Source: Luteimonas viscosa (GTDB lineage: Bacteria; Pseudomonadota; Gammaproteobacteria; Xanthomonadales; Xanthomonadaceae). Taken from it: a DNA stretch of 64,000 nucleotides. Below, piece by piece: positions 9,348 to 18,146 of this stretch (position 1 is the first letter of the stretch; every line of letters begins with the position of its first letter). The stretch spans positions 599,248 through 663,247 of the forward strand of contig NZ_VTFT01000001.1 of the NCBI RefSeq assembly GCF_008244685.1, in the 5' to 3' direction. Made by a program: the position numbers and the translations under genes. The notes beneath the pieces are model-generated. The model was not told the DNA's origin. It made no database searches and was given only the letters and a program-made list of their open reading frames with translations.

Positions 9348-10979
9348 TCAACCCAGCGAACGCGCGGTGTTGATCACGTTCTGGCCGTCGAAACGCGTGG
9401 TCGCCGCGCCGTGCGAGACCGCCGAGACCTGGCTCGGCTGGCCCTTGCCGTCGAAGAACGAGCCACCGAGGCGGAAATCGCGCGCGTCGCAGATCGCCGA
9501 ACACGCGTTCCAGAACTCCGGCGTGCGGATCTGGTAGGCACCGTCCTCCACCAGTTCGCGCACCTCGCCGTTGCGGATGGCGAACATCAGCTGCGCACCG
9601 AACTGGGCGTTGTAGCGCTGCTGGTCGATCGAGTACGAGCCGCGGCCGTGGATATAGAGCCCGTTCTCGACGTCCTTCACCATCTCCGGGACGCTCAGCC
9701 GCGCCCCGCCCGGCGCCAGCGACACGTTGGGCATGCGCTGGAACTGCACGCTCGACCAGGAATCGGCATAGCAGCAGCCATCGGATGCGCTCTTGCCGAG
9801 GATGTGGGCCTGGTCGCGGATCGACTGGTAGTCGACCAGCACACCGTCCTTCACAAGATCCCAGCGCTTGCACTTCACGCCTTCGTCGTCGTAACCGACG
9901 GCGCCGAGGCTGCCGGGTTCGGTCCGGTCGGCGTACAGGTTCACCCGCTCGCTGCCCCAGCGGAAGCTGCCGCGCTTGTCGAGCGTGGCGAAGCTGGTGC
10001 CGGCGTAGTTGGCCTCGTAGCCCAGCACGCGGTCGAGTTCCAGCGGATGGCCGACATTTTCGTGGATGGTCAGGAACAGGTTGCTCGGGTCGATCACCAG
10101 GTCGTACTTGCCCGGCTTGACCGAGGGCGCCTTGAGCTTGGCCTGCGCCTGCTTCGCGGCGGCTACGGCATCGGCGCGCATGTCGTAGCTGCGGCCGTAG
10201 GCGACCACGCCGCCCGGCAGCTCGAAGCGTTGCGAGGGATCCGCGTCGAGGTACTCGTAGCCCATTCCCATCGGCGCGGACAGGCCGTCGCGGGTGCGGA
10301 ACCTGCCGCTGGCCTTGTCGATCGCGGTCACCGTGAACGGAGCCCAGATCCGGTGCACGTCCTGGTCGATGTACGAGCCGTCGGTGGACGCAAAGTATTT
10401 CTGCTCGTTGACCAGGAACATGCGCGAGGCGGCGAAGCTCGCGCCGGCCTCCAGCGCCGCCGCGTTGACCGACAGCAGCAGGTCGAGCTTGTCGCGGATC
10501 GGCACCTGCATGCCGTTGACCGCGACCGGCGTCTTCCACGACACCTCGCCCACGCCCGGCGCCTCCGCGAGCTGTACCGGCTGCGTCTGGATCCGCGCAT
10601 TGGCCTTCGCGATCGCCGCGGCCTGGCGCGCCGCGGCGGCCACCGAGTCGGGGTCGAGGCGGCTGGTGGCGGCGAAGCCCCAGGCATGGTCGGCGATCAC
10701 GCGCACGCCGACGCCGACCGATTCCTCGTTGGCCACGTCGAGCACCAGCGCCTCGCGCGTGATCAGCGACTGCCGCAGGTAGCGGCCGATGCGCACGTCG
10801 CAATACGACGCGCCGGCGGTGGTCGCCGCCTGCAGCGCGGCGTCGGCGAGGCGCCGCTTCAGTGCGACGTCCATCGTCTCCAGCAGTTGCCCGGCGGCGA
10901 TCGTCCTGCCGGGAAACGACGGCAGCAGCAGGCTGCCGGCACCGAGGCCGCCAAGGGCCAGGAAATCGCGTCGCTGCAT
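9348..10979 (-). CDS. TldD-like zinc metalloprotease with Tat-type signal (copy 2)
   Basis: 543 aa, strongly similar to the downstream copy over its whole length (long identical blocks such as YFASTDGSYIDQDVHRIWAP), so it is a tandem duplication. The zinc motif here is HENVGH. ATG 10979 is preferred over ATG 10985: GGAGG sits 7 bases before the former and directly abuts the latter. The N-terminus MQRRDFLALGGLGAGSLLLP is a clear twin-arginine-type signal. The gap to copy 1 is 157 bp. The two copies differ mainly in the segment after the signal and in the substrate-facing N-terminal domain. Confidence 0.9.
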   Translation of the reverse strand: MQRRDFLALGGLGAGSLLLPSFPGRTIAAGQLLETMDVALKRRLADAALQAATTAGASYCDVRIGRYLRQSLITREALVLDVANEESVGVGVRVIADHAWGFAATSRLDPDSVAAAARQAAAIAKANARIQTQPVQLAEAPGVGEVSWKTPVAVNGMQVPIRDKLDLLLSVNAAALEAGASFAASRMFLVNEQKYFASTDGSYIDQDVHRIWAPFTVTAIDKASGRFRTRDGLSAPMGMGYEYLDADPSQRFELPGGVVAYGRSYDMRADAVAAAKQAQAKLKAPSVKPGKYDLVIDPSNLFLTIHENVGHPLELDRVLGYEANYAGTSFATLDKRGSFRWGSERVNLYADRTEPGSLGAVGYDDEGVKCKRWDLVKDGVLVDYQSIRDQAHILGKSASDGCCYADSWSSVQFQRMPNVSLAPGGARLSVPEMVKDVENGLYIHGRGSYSIDQQRYNAQFGAQLMFAIRNGEVRELVEDGAYQIRTPEFWNACSAICDARDFRLGGSFFDGKGQPSQVSAVSHGAATTRFDGQNVINTARSLG

Positions 10980-11196
10980 GTGCATTCCTCCGCGTGCCCG
11001 CACCGGTGAGGCGGCTCCTGCGCGTCGCGCCAGCATAGCGCGCATGTTGCAGGCTTCGGCTGCACGCCGGGCATGACTTCCGACACATCGGTGCCGGCGC
11101 CGTGGCATTGCGCACGCGAACCTCGGCTACGGCACGGGCGCGGCCACGCAGCGGGCGCTATCCTGTCTCGCATCTTCTCCCTCGCGCACGTACGCC

Positions 11197-13020
11197 ATGA
11201 CGCCTCGCCTGCCCGCCATCGCCCTCCTCGCCTGTGCGCTCGCCGCCTGCAGCGCACAAGCCCCGACCCCACCGGCACCGGCGGACACCGCCAGCGCAGA
11301 CTCCGCGAACGCCGCCGTGGCGTCGCAGGCCGACGCGACCTTCGCCGACCTGTCCAGGCGCTATCTCGACGAAGCGATGGCGCTCTCGCCCGTGGCCGCC
11401 ACCCAGATCGGCGACCATCGCTTCGACGGCGAGATCGACGACCTGTCCGCCGCCGGCCGCGCGAAGGCCGACGATTTCAACAGGCGCATGCTGGCCGAAC
11501 TCGATGCGATCGATCTGGCCGCGCTCTCGCGCGAGAACCAGGTCGACGCCCGGATCCTGCGCAACCAGCTCGAGTACGCGCTGTGGGATGCGCAGACGAT
11601 GCAGAGCTGGGCCTGGGATCCGCAGATCTACAGCGGCCTGGCCGGTGGCGCGATCTACAACCTGATGGCGCGCGAGTTCGCGCCGATGCCGCAACGGCTG
11701 GAATCGGCAACCGCGCGCATGGAGAAGATTCCGGCCCTGCTCGCCCAGGCGCGCGAGAACCTCGACCCGGCGCGCGTCCCTAGGGCCCATGCCGACACGG
11801 TGGCGAAGCAGAACAGGGGCGTGCTGACCCTGATCGACAGCTTCATCGCTCCGAACGCAGACCAGTTGCAGGGTGAGCAGCGTGCGCGCCTGGATGCCGC
11901 CGTGGCCACGCTTCGCGAGGCGGTGGAGCAGCACCAGCAGTGGCTCGACGACACCCTGGTGCCGAACGCGAAGGGCGAGTTCCGGATCGGAGCCGAGCTG
12001 TACGACGCGAAGCTGAAGTTCTCGCTCAATTCCTCGCTGACGCGGCAACAGATCCGCCAGCGCGCCGAGTCCGAGCTGGCGCGCATCCGCGAGGAGATGT
12101 ACACGGTGGCCAAGACCGTGCTGCGGAATCGTCCCGGTGCGCCCGAGACCCCCGACTCGCCCAGCGAGGACCAGCGGCAGGCGGCGATCGAGGCGGCGAT
12201 GGAGCTGGCCTACGAAGACCGGCCCGGGCGCGAGGAAGTGGTGGATTTCGCGAAGCACACGCTCGAGGTGGCGACCGCGTTCGTGCGCGGGAAGGACCTG
12301 GTCACGGTGCCGGACGATCCGGTGAAGATCATCCTGATGCCGGAATTCCAGCGCGGCTTCTCGGTGGCCTATGCCGACTCGCCCGGGCCGCTCGACAAGG
12401 GCCTGGACACCTACTATGCGATTTCACCGATTCCCGAGGACTGGAACGACGAGCAGGTCGACTCGTTCCTGCGCGAATACAACAAGCGCCTGATCCACGT
12501 GCTGACCATCCACGAGGCGATGCCCGGTCACTATCTCGAGGGCGCGCACTCGGCGCGCTTTCCCTCGACGCTGCGCGCGGTATTCCGCTCCGGCCCCTTC
12601 GCCGAAGGCTGGGCGGTGTACACCGAGCGGATGATGGCCGATGCCGGCTACCTGGACAACGACCCGCTGTTCCGGCTGATGCAGCTCAAGTTCTATGCGC
12701 GCGCGGTCGCCAACGCGATCCTCGACCAGGGCCTGCACGTCGACGACTGGACCAAGGAACAGGCGATGGACCTGATGGTGCGCCAGACGTTCCAGCAGCA
12801 GAGCGAGGCCGACGGCAAGTGGATCCGCGCCCAGCTGTCGTCCACCCAGCTGGCGACCTATTTCGTCGGCGCGCAGGAACATTTCGACGCGCGCAAGGCG
12901 GCAGAGGCCAGGCTCGGTGACGCCTTCGACCTCAAGGCCTACCACGACGGCATGCTGTCGTACGGTGCGCCGCCGGTGCGGTTCGCGCGCCAGTTGCTGC
13001 TGGACGAACCGATCGAGTAG
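11197..13020 (+). CDS. DUF885 family lipoprotein (putative metallopeptidase)
   Basis: 607 aa. A lipoprotein signal MTPRLPAIALLACALAAC places the lipidated Cys at about residue 18. The rest is DUF885, which is rich in long helices. The conserved HEAMPGHYLEG motif (about residue 440) gives the HExxPGH signature of this family; with a downstream Glu in EGWAVYTERMM it resembles a zinc site. The function is presumed peptidase activity in the cell envelope. The gene stands alone, divergent from the TldD copy 2 gene (218 bp between them). Confidence 0.9.
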   Translation: MTPRLPAIALLACALAACSAQAPTPPAPADTASADSANAAVASQADATFADLSRRYLDEAMALSPVAATQIGDHRFDGEIDDLSAAGRAKADDFNRRMLAELDAIDLAALSRENQVDARILRNQLEYALWDAQTMQSWAWDPQIYSGLAGGAIYNLMAREFAPMPQRLESATARMEKIPALLAQARENLDPARVPRAHADTVAKQNRGVLTLIDSFIAPNADQLQGEQRARLDAAVATLREAVEQHQQWLDDTLVPNAKGEFRIGAELYDAKLKFSLNSSLTRQQIRQRAESELARIREEMYTVAKTVLRNRPGAPETPDSPSEDQRQAAIEAAMELAYEDRPGREEVVDFAKHTLEVATAFVRGKDLVTVPDDPVKIILMPEFQRGFSVAYADSPGPLDKGLDTYYAISPIPEDWNDEQVDSFLREYNKRLIHVLTIHEAMPGHYLEGAHSARFPSTLRAVFRSGPFAEGWAVYTERMMADAGYLDNDPLFRLMQLKFYARAVANAILDQGLHVDDWTKEQAMDLMVRQTFQQQSEADGKWIRAQLSSTQLATYFVGAQEHFDARKAAEARLGDAFDLKAYHDGMLSYGAPPVRFARQLLLDEPIE

Positions 13021-13082
13021 CCGGCGCAAGGAGCACCGGCTCACACCTGCCGGCGCATCGCCGCGCACGCAATGCCGTTCGA

Positions 13083-14321
13083 TCAGCCCTCCGGCAGGGC
13101 TCCTACTTCGGCCTGCGCCTCCTGGCCAGCCGGCGAATGGCTGGATCGCGCCCCGATCGCGTCCCCATGCATTTCCAGGAACTGCGCGACCGCCGCCTCT
13201 CCGAGGCCATGCAGGCGCAGGACGAAAGCGGGATCGACCCGCATCCGGCTGGAGGCCGGCAGGGTCGCGAGGTCGACGTCGTCGGCGATCACGTGCAGCC
13301 GGCATTGCGCCGGACGCACCCCGTGCGAGGCCAGCCGCTGCTGCAGGCGGTTGAGCTGCGCGATCATCCGCAGCTCGCCGATCAGGCTGGCATTGAAGGT
13401 GATCTCGCCGATCCGGTCCATGATCTCGGTGCTGCGCCGGGGCACGCCTTCGCGATGCGCCGGGTTGATCCGCACCACGACGATGTCGCATTCCTCGCCC
13501 GGTTCGATCAGCGGATGGATCGAAGGGTTGCCGCTGTAGCCGCCGTCCCAGTACGGCTCGCCGTCGATCTCGACCGCCTGGAACAGGAACGGCAGGCAGG
13601 CCGACGCGAGCAGCGCGTCGATGCCCAGCGCGTCGCCGCGGAACACGCGCGCCTCGCCGCTGCGCACCGCGGTGGCGGTGACGAACACGCGGACCGGCCC
13701 CTCGCGCAACGCATCGACGTCGACATGCCGCAGCAGCACGTCGCGCAAGGGATTGAGGTTGAGCGGGTTGTAGTCGTAGGGGCTGAGCGTGCGCAGGAAG
13801 CGGCTGGCCCAGTCGTAGCCCGGCACCGACGCCAGGTCGAACGGCGGACCGAACGCCGGCGCCTGCAGCGGCAGCAGGCTGGCGCCGCCGGCCGCGCCGA
13901 CGTCGCGCCAGAACGCCTGCAGGGCCTCACGCGCCCCCTGGCGCCCGGCCTTCGCCCATCCGCACGCGAGCACCGCCGCATTCAGCGCGCCCGCACTGGC
14001 GCCCGAAGCCGCTTCGATGGCGAGATCGTCGCGCTGCAGCAGGCCGTCGAGCACGCCCCAGGTGAAGGCGCCATGCGAGCCGCCGCCCTGCAGCGCCAGC
14101 CGGATCGGACGCATCGCGACAACGCGCGGCGGCGTTCCCTTCTTCTTCGACGTCGCAGGCATCGCCCTGCCGGGGACCGGAGTCTCCGGCGCCGGCAATG
14201 CGCGTGCCTCGCCCTTCGGCGCAGGCCCGGTATCGCGCCCGAGCGCCGGGGGAACCCCGCGCCTTCGCCGCAACCAGCCTTGCCACCATGCCTTCAACCG
14301 CTCGACCAGGGACATCAGCAT
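13083..14321 (-). CDS. Patatin-like phospholipase
   Basis: About 412 aa. Catalytic elements: oxyanion loop GGGSHGAF (a GGGxxG variant), nucleophile elbow GASAG, and the dyad Asp in DGGYSGNP. A basic, low-complexity N-terminus of about 80 residues precedes the domain and includes a possible amphipathic helix (SLVERLKAWWQGWLRRRR), suggesting membrane association. Starts at 14321 or 14315 are equally plausible: GGAG lies 3 or 9 bases upstream respectively. It is divergent from the AraC-type gene, with 113 bp between. The expected activity is acyl hydrolysis of phospholipids; the substrate is unknown. Confidence 0.9.
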   Translation of the reverse strand: MLMSLVERLKAWWQGWLRRRRGVPPALGRDTGPAPKGEARALPAPETPVPGRAMPATSKKKGTPPRVVAMRPIRLALQGGGSHGAFTWGVLDGLLQRDDLAIEAASGASAGALNAAVLACGWAKAGRQGAREALQAFWRDVGAAGGASLLPLQAPAFGPPFDLASVPGYDWASRFLRTLSPYDYNPLNLNPLRDVLLRHVDVDALREGPVRVFVTATAVRSGEARVFRGDALGIDALLASACLPFLFQAVEIDGEPYWDGGYSGNPSIHPLIEPGEECDIVVVRINPAHREGVPRRSTEIMDRIGEITFNASLIGELRMIAQLNRLQQRLASHGVRPAQCRLHVIADDVDLATLPASSRMRVDPAFVLRLHGLGEAAVAQFLEMHGDAIGARSSHSPAGQEAQAEVGALPEG

Positions 14322-14434
14322 TCGCTCCTGTCCCCCCACACCCGCAGCTTACCGGGTCGCCATGCACGATCGATGACCGCCGCGGGCGCGGCCGCCCTGC
14401 TACCCTTCGAGGGGCCATCACCGGGAGCCAGGCC

Positions 14435-15250
14435 ATGGGTCTGCTGGTCGTCCAGCCCGCCGCGCCTCTGTCGTCGCTGGTCGAATCGATCTGGGACTGC
14501 GTCCAGGCGCAGCCAGCGCATCGATTCGACCGCATGCTGCCGACGGCGAAGCCGCAACTGGTGATCAACCTCGCCCAGGACGAGACCCGGGTCTACGACG
14601 AGGCCATGCGTTGCACGCGCAACGCGGGTGCCTCGCTCGACGCGCCCGCGCACCGCGGCTTCGTGATCGACACCGCCGAGCAGACCGCCGTGGTCGGGGT
14701 GGTATTCCGTGCCGGCGCCGCCGCACCATTCTTCCGCGAACGGATGGATGCGATCGCCAACCGCCAGGTCGACCTGGACGCACTGGCTGCGGGCAGCGCA
14801 CGCACGTTGCGCGAACGGCTGCTGGACGCCTCCGGTGCGCGGGCGCGGGTGGACATCGTCGAGCGCTGGCTGAGCGCACGCGCGCGCGCCAGCGCCGCGG
14901 CGATGCATCCGGCGATCGCGCATGCCGTGCGCCTGATCGATGCCGCGCCTGGTGCCCGGCGCATCGCCGCGATTGCAGCGCATTGCCGCCTGTCGCCGCG
15001 CCGTTTCGGGGAACTGTTCCGCGAGCAGGTCGGGATGTCGCCCAAGCGTTACGCCCGCCTGCAGCGTTTCCACGGCGTGGTGGCGCAGGCGCGACGCGAA
15101 GCGCGCATCGAATGGGCCGGGATCGCCGTCGACGGCGGCTTCCACGACCAGGCCCACCTGACGCACGAGTTCCGCGCCTTCTCCGGCATGACCCCCACCG
15201 ACTGGATGGCGCGGCGCAGCCCGTGGCACAACCACGTGCCGCTGGCATGA
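14435..15250 (+). CDS. AraC-family transcriptional regulator
   Basis: 271 aa. The C-terminal HTH region contains RIAAIAAHCRLSPRRFGELF and a second helix pair ending in FHDQAHLTHEFRAFSGMTPTDW, the standard AraC signature. The N-terminal sensor domain (LVVQPAAPLSSLVESIW...) is of the DUF6597 type seen in many one-component regulators. The start ATG at 14435 has GGGAG 7 bases upstream. It may act on the VOC/MmcQ/DUF72 genes that follow on the same strand, or on the divergent phospholipase; this is inferred from position only. Confidence 0.92.
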   Translation: MGLLVVQPAAPLSSLVESIWDCVQAQPAHRFDRMLPTAKPQLVINLAQDETRVYDEAMRCTRNAGASLDAPAHRGFVIDTAEQTAVVGVVFRAGAAAPFFRERMDAIANRQVDLDALAAGSARTLRERLLDASGARARVDIVERWLSARARASAAAMHPAIAHAVRLIDAAPGARRIAAIAAHCRLSPRRFGELFREQVGMSPKRYARLQRFHGVVAQARREARIEWAGIAVDGGFHDQAHLTHEFRAFSGMTPTDWMARRSPWHNHVPLA

Positions 15251-15332
15251 ATGCCGGAATCTACAAGACGGGCGTGGCGCCCCGCGGGAGGATCTCCATG
15301 CGCCACCCCGGCGCCAATCCACGGAGCCACGC

Positions 15333-15764
15333 ATGAGCCATGCCGCCGAGCCCACCAGCACCATCATCCCCTGCCTGCGCTATCGCGACGCCCCCGCGGC
15401 GATCGAGTGGCTGTGCGGCGCGTTCGGCTTCGAGAAGCGCGCCGTCTACGCCGACGGCGACACCGTCCACCACGCCGAGCTCACCTTCGGCAACGGCATG
15501 GTCATGCTCGGATCGGTGCAGGCCGGGTCGGAATGGGGCGGGCGGATCGTGCAGCCCGACGAGGTCGGCGGCCGCCAGACCCAGAGCCCCTGCGTGATCG
15601 TGGCCGATGTCGACGCGCATTACCGCCGCGCGACGGCGGCGGGCGCCACGATCGCGATCGACATCGCCGACCAGGATTACGGCGGCCGCGGCTACGCCTG
15701 CCACGACCCGGAAGGCCACCTGTGGTGGTTCGGCAGCTACGATCCGTGGAAGGCGGCGCCATGA
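15333..15764 (+). CDS. VOC (glyoxalase/bleomycin-resistance fold) protein
   Basis: 143 aa, one vicinal-oxygen-chelate unit of two beta-alpha-beta-beta-beta repeats. Visible family features are IPCLRYRDAPAAIEWLCGAF at the start and the C-terminal DPEGHLWWFGSYDP. Members include antibiotic-binding proteins and metal-dependent lyases; this one cannot be assigned a substrate. Its stop overlaps the next ATG (ATGA), so it is translated together with the MmcQ-like gene. Confidence 0.9.
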   Translation: MSHAAEPTSTIIPCLRYRDAPAAIEWLCGAFGFEKRAVYADGDTVHHAELTFGNGMVMLGSVQAGSEWGGRIVQPDEVGGRQTQSPCVIVADVDAHYRRATAAGATIAIDIADQDYGGRGYACHDPEGHLWWFGSYDPWKAAP

Positions 15765-16123
15765 AACCGGCCACCGTCGCCGACGTCCGCGCGATCGCGC
15801 TGTCGCTGCCCGGTGCGGTCGAGGCGCCGCACTTCGATTACGCCTCGTTCCGCGTCGGTGGCAGGATCTTCGCCACCCTGCCTCCCGACGACCGCCACCT
15901 GCACGCCTTCGTCGACGAAACCGAACGGCAGCGTGCGCTGGCGCTGCATCCCGGCTGCATCGAGGCCCTGCACTGGGGGCGGCGCGTGCTGGGATTGCGC
16001 GTGGACCTGCGCGCCGTCGACACGACCCTGACGACGCGCCTGCTGGTGCAGGCCTGGTCGCGCAAGGCGCCGAAGCGGCTGCTGCCGACGCTGCAGCCGG
16101 AGCTGATCCGTCATGCCGGTTGA
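15761..16123 (+). CDS. MmcQ/YjbR family DNA-binding-fold protein
   Basis: 120 aa, complete for the family (cyotosolic double-wing fold). Typical residues are ALSLPGAVEAPHFDYASFRVGGRIFATL and the C-terminal WSRKAPKRLL. The biological function of the family is poorly known. It overlaps both neighbours: ATGA with the VOC gene and 11 bp with the DUF72 gene. Confidence 0.88.
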   Translation: MKPATVADVRAIALSLPGAVEAPHFDYASFRVGGRIFATLPPDDRHLHAFVDETERQRALALHPGCIEALHWGRRVLGLRVDLRAVDTTLTTRLLVQAWSRKAPKRLLPTLQPELIRHAG

Positions 16124-16937
16124 GGGCGTGCCCGCGGTCGACGGGATCCGCGTCGGCATCGGCGGCTGGACCTATGCGCCGTGGCGCGACAACTTCTATC
16201 CGAAGGGGCTGGTGCAGCGGCGGGAGCTGGAATACGCCAGCCGGGAGCTCTCCGCGATCGAGATCAACGGCACCTACTACGGTATGCAGAAGCCGGCGAC
16301 CTACGTGAAATGGCGGGAGGAAACGCCGGAAGGCTTCGTGTTCTCGGCCAAGGCGCCGAAGCGGATCATGCAGTCGCGGGCGCTGGCGAAGGTCGGGCCG
16401 CAGGTCGACGACTTCATCGGCGGCATCGTCGAGCTGCGCGACAGGCTGGGACCCCTGGTCTGGCAGTTCGATGCCGGCACCCGCATCGACCGCGACGGGT
16501 TCGCGGCGTTCCTCGAGCTGCTGCCGCGCCAAGCTGGTGGACTGCGCCTGCGCCACGTACTGGACGTGCGCGACCGCGCGTTCGTCGACGCCGGCTTCGT
16601 CGCCCTCGCCCGCCGCCACGGCATGGCGACGGTGTTCACCGACTCGGACGAGCACCCGAGCTTCGCCGACGCGACGGCCGACTTCGTGTACGCACGGCTG
16701 ATGCGCGCGCAGGCCGGCATCGCGACCGGCTACCCGTCGCCGCAATTGCAGGCGTGGGCGGAGCGGGCGCGGACCTGGGCCGAAGGCGGCGTGCCGGAGG
16801 GCCTGCCGGTGCTGTCCGGCGACACGGCGCCCGCACGCAAGCGCGACGTGTTCGTGTTCTTCATTTCCGCGGCCAAGGAACGCAATCCCGCCGCGGCTAT
16901 GGCGTTGCTGCGCCTGCTGGGTGCGCGCGGCGGATAG
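16113..16937 (+). CDS. DUF72 domain-containing protein
   Basis: 274 aa. It has the TIM-barrel DUF72 signature VGIGGWTYAPWRDNFYPK near the N-terminus, EINGTYYGMQKPATYVKWREETP and a late FFISAAKERNPAAA segment. Members are conserved but of unknown activity. It begins inside the end of the MmcQ-like gene, completing a three-gene overlapping run. Confidence 0.92.
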   Translation: MPVEGVPAVDGIRVGIGGWTYAPWRDNFYPKGLVQRRELEYASRELSAIEINGTYYGMQKPATYVKWREETPEGFVFSAKAPKRIMQSRALAKVGPQVDDFIGGIVELRDRLGPLVWQFDAGTRIDRDGFAAFLELLPRQAGGLRLRHVLDVRDRAFVDAGFVALARRHGMATVFTDSDEHPSFADATADFVYARLMRAQAGIATGYPSPQLQAWAERARTWAEGGVPEGLPVLSGDTAPARKRDVFVFFISAAKERNPAAAMALLRLLGARGG

Positions 16938-16940
16938 TGC

Positions 16941-16967
16941 CCGCCGCCGGGGAGGGACCGGCGGCGG
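16941..16967. other. GC-rich hairpin after the DUF72 gene
   Basis: A perfect 10-bp stem (16941-16950 with 16958-16967) and a 7-base loop lie just after the DUF72 stop. There is no U-tract, so intrinsic termination is doubtful; it could stabilise the 3' end of the transcript. Confidence 0.4.
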
Positions 16968-17020
16968 CATGCGAATCGCGAATGACCATGGGCGGCCGGC
17001 GCGCGGTGGGGTCGCGGGTC

Positions 17021-17060
17021 GACCCGGATGCGGCCTGCGGCCTTATCCGGGCTACGGGTC
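17021..17060. repeat. REP-like extragenic palindrome
   Basis: CCCGGATGCGGCC, TGC, GGCCTTATCCGGG forms an imperfect stem-loop, followed by GCTACGGGTC. The sequence (GGATGCGGC...CCTTATCCGG.CTAC) closely resembles the enterobacterial REP/PU consensus. It is a single copy in this window, in the 213-bp gap before the aldo/keto reductase gene. REP-type elements are usually mobilised by TnpA-REP (RAYT) transposases, none of which is present here. Confidence 0.7.
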
Positions 17061-17150
17061 ACTTCCGGCACTGGATTCTCACGGATGCTTACGCCAGCCT
17101 CGGGCAGGCTCGGGCCCACCGACGCGCCCACCGATCCGAGGAGACCTGCC

Positions 17151-18134
17151 ATGCACAGCCGCCGCGATTTCATCGCCACCGCCAGCCTTGCCGCCACCGG
17201 CTTCGCGCTGGCGCCGCTCGCCGCCTGCAGCCAGGAACGCCCGAACGGGGCGGCCCCGGTGCCGCGGGAAAAACCGGCCGGGGCGATCGCGGACATCGCA
17301 CCGCTCGGTGGCGCCCTGCTCATGCGCACGATTCCCTCCAGCGGCGAAGCGATTCCGGCGATCGGCGTAGGCACCTCTGGCAGCTACGAGGTACCGCTGG
17401 ATTCGGCGGAGTTCACCGCACTGAAGGACGTGTTGAAGGTGTTCTTCGAAGGCGGCGGCAGCGTGATCGACACCTCGCCGAACTACTCCAATGCCGAGGA
17501 CGTGGTCGGCGCCCTGCTCGCCGACGGCGGCTGGCGCGAGCGCTGCTTCCTCGCCACCAAGCTCGCCGCTGACAGCCGCGCCGCGCTCGAGGCGCAGTGG
17601 GCCGATTCGCTGCGCCGGCTGCGCACCGACAGGGTCGAGCTGCTGCAGGTGCACAACCTGCGCAACATGGCCGAGGCCATGCCCTATGCGCGCGAGCTCA
17701 AGGAACGGGGCAAGGCGAAGTACATCGGCATCACCCATTACCTGGAAAGCGGCCATGCCGAGACCGAACGTCTGATGCGCGCAGAAAAGCCCGATTTCGT
17801 CCAGATCAACTACTCGGTCAACGCGCCGCAGGCGGCGCGCTCGCTGTTCCCGCTCGCGCAGGAACTGGGGATCGCGGTGATGGTCAACCGTGCCTTCGAC
17901 GACGGCAAGCTGTTCGCCGCAACCCGCGGCAAGGATCTGCCCGGCTGGGCGGCCGATGTGGGCGTCACCTCGTGGGCGCAGATGTTCCTGAAGTTCGTGG
18001 TCAGCCATCCGGCGGTGACCGTGGTGATCCCGGCGACCGGCAAGCCCGAACGCCAGGCCGACAACCTCAAGGGCGGCGTCGGCCCGCTGCTGGACGAGGC
18101 GCAGAAGGCCGAACTGGTCGCGATGTTCGCCTGA
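17151..18134 (+). CDS. Secreted aldo/keto reductase (Tat-type lipoprotein signal)
   Basis: 327 aa. The start ATG at 17151 has a GAGGAG ribosome-binding site. The N-terminus SRRDFIATASLAATGFALAPLAAC combines a twin-arginine motif with a lipobox, suggesting a Tat-exported lipoprotein. The reductase domain keeps the AKR tetrad: Asp and Tyr in VIDTSPNYSN, Lys in FLATKL, His in LLQVHNL. Periplasmic AKRs need an exported cofactor, so a folded holo-enzyme exported by Tat makes sense. The substrate is unknown. It precedes a transporter by 12 bp. Confidence 0.88.
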   Translation: MHSRRDFIATASLAATGFALAPLAACSQERPNGAAPVPREKPAGAIADIAPLGGALLMRTIPSSGEAIPAIGVGTSGSYEVPLDSAEFTALKDVLKVFFEGGGSVIDTSPNYSNAEDVVGALLADGGWRERCFLATKLAADSRAALEAQWADSLRRLRTDRVELLQVHNLRNMAEAMPYARELKERGKAKYIGITHYLESGHAETERLMRAEKPDFVQINYSVNAPQAARSLFPLAQELGIAVMVNRAFDDGKLFAATRGKDLPGWAADVGVTSWAQMFLKFVVSHPAVTVVIPATGKPERQADNLKGGVGPLLDEAQKAELVAMFA

Positions 18135-18146
18135 GCGGACGGGGCG

